Source: JBEIUL01 sp044356865 (lineage in GTDB: Bacteria > Planctomycetota > Phycisphaerae > Phycisphaerales > SM1A02). From it: a DNA stretch of 7,503 nucleotides. The stretch lies in the NCBI GenBank assembly GCA_044356865.1, contig JBIKVN010000162.1, positions 1 through 7,503 of the forward strand, in the 5' to 3' direction. The notes beneath the pieces are model-generated. The model was not told the DNA's origin. It saw only the letters and a list, made by a program, of their open reading frames with translations, and searched no databases. Made by a program: the position numbers and the translations under genes. Shown piece by piece: positions 6,101-7,503 of this stretch (the stretch's first letter is position 1; the number at the start of each line of letters is the position of its first letter).

Positions 6101-6537
6101 GCGGCGAAGGCGCTACTGGCGCCAATGGCGCCAAGAGCGCCAGTGGCGGCCAGGCCCAAGCCCCGAACCCGCCGCGCGAGCGCCGCGATTCGAACGACCA
6201 GCCCCGTGGTGACGACGGCCAAGGTGGTGACGAAGGCCAAGGTGGCGAAACCGGCGAGGGCGGCGAGGGCGGCGGACGCCGCCGGCGACGCCGCCGGCGC
6301 GGCCGCGGTCGCGGCGGTGAAGGTGGTGGCGGCGGCGGCGGTGGCGGTAGTGGTGGTGGTGGTGGCGGCGGCGGCGGCGGTAGTGGCGGCGGCGGCGGAC
6401 GTTCCCCTGCCCCGTCCTCGCCAGCGCCCGCTCCGGCCCCGGCCAGTTCCGCCCCGAAGCCCCGGTCGCTCTACGGCGGTCGCGTGCGTCGCCTCGCGCC
6501 AGGCGAGAAGCCCCGCGGCGGCGGCGGGGACGAGTGA
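3181..6537 (+). CDS. rne: RNase E/G-type endoribonuclease with long acidic and arginine-rich extensions
   Basis: This is a single-strand-specific, 5'-end-sensing endoribonuclease of mRNA decay and rRNA/tRNA processing. The protein has 1118 residues. Residues 1-150 are a disordered Asp/Glu/Gly-rich extension, followed by a first basic patch (155-167). The catalytic core spans about 190-690 and aligns throughout with E. coli RNase E. The S1 RNA-binding domain includes NIYKARVTNIEPAIQAAFVD. The 5'-phosphate sensor has RTAG at Arg366-Thr367. The metal-binding catalytic aspartates are Asp499 (AIDVNSG) and Asp542 (NDLIDM), spaced 43 residues apart as in E. coli. The zinc-link is Cys600-Pro-His-Cys603, which implies tetramer formation. 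Residues 700-1118 are a low-complexity scaffold. It holds four more Arg-rich blocks, a charged helix-like stretch (769-800), an IF-2 N-domain-like module (864-911), a Gly/Ser tract and a basic tail. No membrane segment is visible. It probably forms an operon with dxr. E versus G naming is by convention; size and extensions favour RNase E. Confidence 0.94.
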   Translation: MSDNGLPTTEGQHEDEVTGTGANGEAGATDGNEGREPVADAREADPETDPETDPEEADADFDDALERSSGIIADAADALLRDAGAPLDEYAAEALERERGDDGDVDLLEEDEEDGESAEEGPEEGEEGDEGEEPGETGPSAEGGETAAGAEGGGRSRRRRRGRGRRREDGGRTEPGPATVAAPVRKPGQSVMLVNDRPGEECRVAILENNRLEALFIERESSATNVGNIYKARVTNIEPAIQAAFVDFGEGASGFLHISDLHPRYFPGGDKVEKVGKKIPRRERPLMQQALKRGQEILVQVLKEGLGSKGPTVTSYLSIPGRLMVMMPEMGKVGVSRKVEDEEQRRAMRKILDQLELPEGFGFILRTAGFDRTLGELNRDVAYLRRLWEVMRKRMDSTGAPCLLYSEGDLLIRTLRDLADEHVSTVVIDSEPAFRKAKAFLEVVAPTSAPRLVFWDRETPLFHAFDAERQVTMLHSREVPLPSGGALVIDQTEAMVAIDVNSGRSRSARDSETNAYQTNLEAVEEIARQLRLRDLGGVIVNDLIDMRSHKHRREIEGRFAAALRRDRAKTTIAPISDFGVLEMTRQRMRPSVRKTHFMDCPHCHGIGEIKQPDVVAGDALREIEWLFSNAPVKRVELVCSVKVATVLLSTRRSALTRLERTTGKRVDVRISEAIAIDRVDLYAYDGHGADLEIPRLPKPQRPDLAALPPEVPESQREHDEDDDDFEVVEEGGRRRRRRRRRHGPADTTAMIMGGSFDDLPEIDESGGGITVAQAIEREKASARAEAAAKEAARKESAQRQRQAPSQGASQPAAGEGGEPGEGGGRRRRRRRRGRGRGRGREGEIATVPTEAAPPPPPPPPSEPMALHLLAKDLGLTSKDLLGRIAESGAFEAKSHMTKLTGEQVDLVRSWFKPPEPEPIPPSTEEMDDEGDEGEAEGGSDSESGASASDGQPGEGGGRRRRRRRRGRGRGRGEGGEGATGANGAKSASGGQAQAPNPPRERRDSNDQPRGDDGQGGDEGQGGETGEGGEGGGRRRRRRRRGRGRGGEGGGGGGGGGSGGGGGGGGGGSGGGGGRSPAPSSPAPAPAPASSAPKPRSLYGGRVRRLAPGEKPRGGGGDE
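3310..3345 (+). repeat. Three tandem 12-base units within rne
   Basis: The unit (A/G)CGGATCCCGAG occurs three times in a row; copies two and three are identical and copy one differs at a single base. In frame it encodes A/T-D-P-E three times in the acidic N-terminal extension. The near-identity at DNA level suggests recent slippage or duplication. A unit divisible by three would let copy number vary without breaking the frame. Confidence 0.8.
3643..3681 (+). repeat. Arg-rich block A of the RNase (residues 155-167)
   Basis: This is the only basic block located before the S1 domain: R-S-R5-G-R-G-R3, directly after an acidic stretch of about 50 residues. It resembles RNA-binding RG-type patches. 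It places a basic patch on the N-terminal side of the catalytic core, unlike E. coli RNase E, whose extension is only C-terminal. Confidence 0.75.
5377..5403 (+). repeat. Arg-rich block B of the RNase (residues 733-741)
   Basis: Nine consecutive arginines use mixed CGC, CGT and CGG codons and follow an acidic run (DEDDDDFEVVEE). This is the first basic block after the catalytic core, and it lacks the RGRGRG tail of the later copies. Confidence 0.75.
5626..5703 (+). repeat. Arg-rich block C of the RNase (G-E-x-P-G-E-G3-R8-GRGRGRGR)
   Basis: Residues 816-841 read as a Gly/Glu lead-in, eight arginines at 825-832, then alternating Gly-Arg to Arg840 and a Glu. The module closely matches blocks D and E at protein level. 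The alternating part is encoded by repeated GGTCGC, a local DNA repeat not shared with D or E. Confidence 0.8.
5764..5913 (+). other. IF2_N-like domain embedded in the RNase C-terminal extension
   Basis: Residues 862-911 form the only clearly folded-looking, non-repetitive module in the C-terminal extension. It follows a run of eight prolines. The stretch contains LAKDLGLTSKDLLGRI and later SHMTKLTGEQVDLV. That pattern matches the N-terminal domain of translation initiation factor IF-2 (Pfam IF2_N): L-A-K-E-L-G-(V)-S-S-K-E-L, then K-S-H-M-S-x-L, then a closing helix. The match is by eye from memory of the family. In IF-2 this domain is small, helical and nucleic-acid or ribosome associated, so an RNA-binding or ribosome-contact role here is inference. 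Confidence 0.7.
6031..6096 (+). repeat. Arg-rich block D of the RNase (Q-P-G-E-G3-R8-GRGRGRG)
   Basis: Residues 951-972 repeat block C almost exactly: PGEGGG, eight arginines (958-965), then GRGRGRG. Codon choice differs at many positions (for example CGG, CGC, CGT and GGA in place of the CGT/CGC and GGT of block C). The similarity is therefore kept at protein level rather than reflecting a recent copy. Confidence 0.8.
6115..6144 (+). repeat. Inverted repeat inside rne
   Basis: ACTGGCGC (6115-6122) and GCGCCAGT (6137-6144) form an 8-bp stem around a 14-base loop that itself contains another GGCGCC copy. It lies within the disordered GATGANGAKSASGG coding stretch, where third positions are more A/T-rich than elsewhere. 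It has no evident function. Confidence 0.4.
6214..6249 (+). repeat. Two 18-base tandem units within rne
   Basis: The units share the core GGCCAAGGTGG and encode DGQGGD and EGQGGE back to back. This Gly/Gln/acidic spacer sits between Arg-rich blocks D and E. Few base differences separate the copies, suggesting a fairly recent duplication. Confidence 0.65.
6253..6321 (+). repeat. Arg-rich block E of the RNase (G-E-G2-E-G3-R8-GRGRGGE)
   Basis: Residues 1025-1047 give the fifth basic block: a Gly/Glu lead-in, eight arginines (1033-1040), then GRGRGGE. It is homologous in pattern to blocks C and D but uses yet another codon series. It leads directly into the poly-glycine tract. Confidence 0.8.
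6322..6399 (+). repeat. Poly-Gly/Ser tract (G9-S-G10-S-G5) in rne
   Basis: Twenty-six codons, nearly all GGC or GGT, with two AGT serines encode a flexible linker-like tract at residues 1048-1073. It is effectively an imperfect trinucleotide microsatellite. It separates the last Arg block from a Pro/Ala/Ser segment and the basic C-terminal tail. Confidence 0.85.
6526..6530 (+). promoter_or_regulatory. Weak Shine-Dalgarno site for dxr inside the rne 3' end
   Basis: GGGGA lies 11 bases before the dxr ATG at 6542 and overlaps the last codons of rne. With only four bases between the rne stop and the dxr start, initiation may rely partly on ribosomes terminating rne. Confidence 0.4.
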
Positions 6538-6541
6538 CGCG

Positions 6542-7503
6542 ATGGCCGAGACCCGCCGGCTCATCGTCCTCGGCTCGACCGGCTCGATCGGGACGAACAC
6601 GCTCGCGACGGTCGAGCACCTGAACCGTCTCGCCCGCGGGCGGGGCGGGCCGGAGGCGTTCGCCGTCGCCGGCCTCGCCGCCGGCAACAACGCCGGGACG
6701 CTTGCCGAGCAGGCGGCCGCTTGGGGCTGCCGCGAGCTCGCGCTCGCCGACGAGGCGAAGGCCGCGGCGCTCCGGGCTTCCCTGCCCGCGGGCACGCGGC
6801 TCGAGACCGGCCCCGACGCCGCCCTCGCCCTCGTCGAACGGGTCGCCCGCCCGGGCGACCTGGTGATGGCCGCGATGGTCGGCGCCTCCGGAGTTCCCGC
6901 GGTTCTCGCGGCGATCCGCCGCGGCTGCGACATCGCCCTCGCCAACAAGGAGACGCTGGTCGCCGCCGGCTCGATCGTGATGGAGGCCGTCCGCGCCGCG
7001 GGCGTCCGCCTGCTGCCGGTCGACAGCGAGCACAACGCGATCCACCAATGCCTGCGGGCGGGCCGCACGCCGGAGGAGATCCGCCGCCTCGTGCTCACCG
7101 CCAGCGGCGGGCCGTTTCGCACCTGGGAACCCGCCCGCATCGCGAACGCGACCGTCGCCGACGCCCTGCGCCATCCGACCTGGTCGATGGGCCGCAAGGT
7201 CACCGTGGACAGCGCCTCGATGATGAACAAGGCCCTCGAGCTGGTCGAGGCCCACTGGCTCTTCGGCCTCGCCGCCGACCGGCTCGAGGCGATCGTGCAT
7301 CCCTCGTCGGTCGTCCACTCGTTCGTCGAGTTCGTCGACGGCAGCGTGCTGGCCCAGCTCTCTCCGCCCGACATGCGGACGCCGATCCAGTACGCGCTCA
7401 CCCATCCCGATCGCGTCGACGGCGACTCGCCCCGGCTCGACTGGTCGCGGCTCCGTTCGCTCGAGTTCGAGCCGGTGGATCCCGCTCGCTTCCCGGCGAT
7501 CGG
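6542..7503 (+). CDS. dxr: 1-deoxy-D-xylulose 5-phosphate reductoisomerase, N-terminal part; 3' end outside window
   Basis: DXR (IspC) converts 1-deoxy-D-xylulose 5-phosphate to 2-C-methyl-D-erythritol 4-phosphate with NADPH, the first committed step of the non-mevalonate isoprenoid pathway in the cytoplasm. From the ATG at 6542 the frame is open for 320 codons to the window edge. The family is about 400 residues, so roughly 80 are missing. The NADPH-binding GSTGSIG is at residues 11-17. MVGASG (112-117) and ANKE (134-137) complete the dinucleotide domain. The metal-binding acidic residues are Asp161 and Glu163 in DSEHNAIHQ, plus Glu233. The substrate-binding and loop residues include Ser188 (TASGGPFR), His211 and Trp214 (HPTWSMGRKV), and Asn229-Lys230 (DSASMMNK). 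SVLAQLSPPDMRTPIQYA follows. Every key residue seen is present, so the enzyme should be functional. The start lies four bases after the rne stop, which argues for co-transcription. Confidence 0.96.
   Translation, partial: MAETRRLIVLGSTGSIGTNTLATVEHLNRLARGRGGPEAFAVAGLAAGNNAGTLAEQAAAWGCRELALADEAKAAALRASLPAGTRLETGPDAALALVERVARPGDLVMAAMVGASGVPAVLAAIRRGCDIALANKETLVAAGSIVMEAVRAAGVRLLPVDSEHNAIHQCLRAGRTPEEIRRLVLTASGGPFRTWEPARIANATVADALRHPTWSMGRKVTVDSASMMNKALELVEAHWLFGLAADRLEAIVHPSSVVHSFVEFVDGSVLAQLSPPDMRTPIQYALTHPDRVDGDSPRLDWSRLRSLEFEPVDPARFPAI

Noticed and set aside
5626..6321. Repeated Arg-block DNA considered as a CRISPR array or other spaced repeat array
   Set aside because: The repeats are conserved as protein in the rne frame but not as DNA, their spacing is irregular (about 400 and 225 bases), and they lie inside one continuous coding region.
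2839..7401. Minus-strand open frame of 1520 codons lying antisense to rne and dxr
   Set aside because: Its translation is dominated by Arg/Ala/Thr/Pro runs and mirrors the GC-rich third positions of rne and dxr. The sense strand encodes clearly conserved enzymes. Long antisense frames are expected where stop codons are rare.
6113..7405. Minus-strand open frame of 430 codons at the right end
   Set aside because: It is antisense to dxr, whose NADPH, metal and substrate motifs are all in place on the plus strand. The minus-strand translation has no family resemblance.

Overview
The window is very GC-rich, with codon third positions almost entirely G or C. It carries four genes, all on the plus strand: the 3' end of dnaK, a complete ptsI-like gene (PTS Enzyme I), a complete and unusually long RNase E/G gene, and the 5' two-thirds of dxr (ispC). 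dxr runs off the right edge with no stop codon. Actinobacteria are disfavoured because grpE and dnaJ do not follow dnaK and because of the wording of the RNase E core. The RNase core (VIVNDLIDM, CPHCHG), a stand-alone Enzyme I and the high GC together suggest a planctomycete or a related lineage. This is inference from remembered family features, not a database result.

Layout. Bases 1-827 encode the DnaK C-terminal part, from the end of the ATPase domain through the substrate-binding domain. Bases 828-1007 hold a strong GC hairpin followed by a short T run, which looks like the dnaK terminator, and then a weak promoter candidate. Bases 1008-2765 encode Enzyme I with every catalytic residue I could check intact. 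Bases 2766-3180 form a 415-base gap with no convincing gene but several dyad symmetries, and probably contain the rne leader. Bases 3181-6537 encode the RNase E-type protein of 1118 residues. Its catalytic core (about residues 190-690) is flanked by an acidic N-terminal extension and a long, low-complexity C-terminal extension. dxr starts at 6542, four bases after the rne stop, so the two are very probably co-transcribed.

Biology. The genes are housekeeping: protein folding, phosphotransfer signalling or sugar uptake, RNA turnover and isoprenoid precursor synthesis. I see no mobile element, CRISPR array, tRNA or rRNA.

The part most worth attention is the non-catalytic portion of the RNase. 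It contains five separate arginine-rich blocks, three of them nearly identical as protein but different in codons. Between two of these blocks lies a segment of about 48 residues that resembles the N-terminal domain of translation initiation factor IF-2. It ends in a Gly/Ser tract and a compact basic tail. I found no clearly new multi-gene system here.
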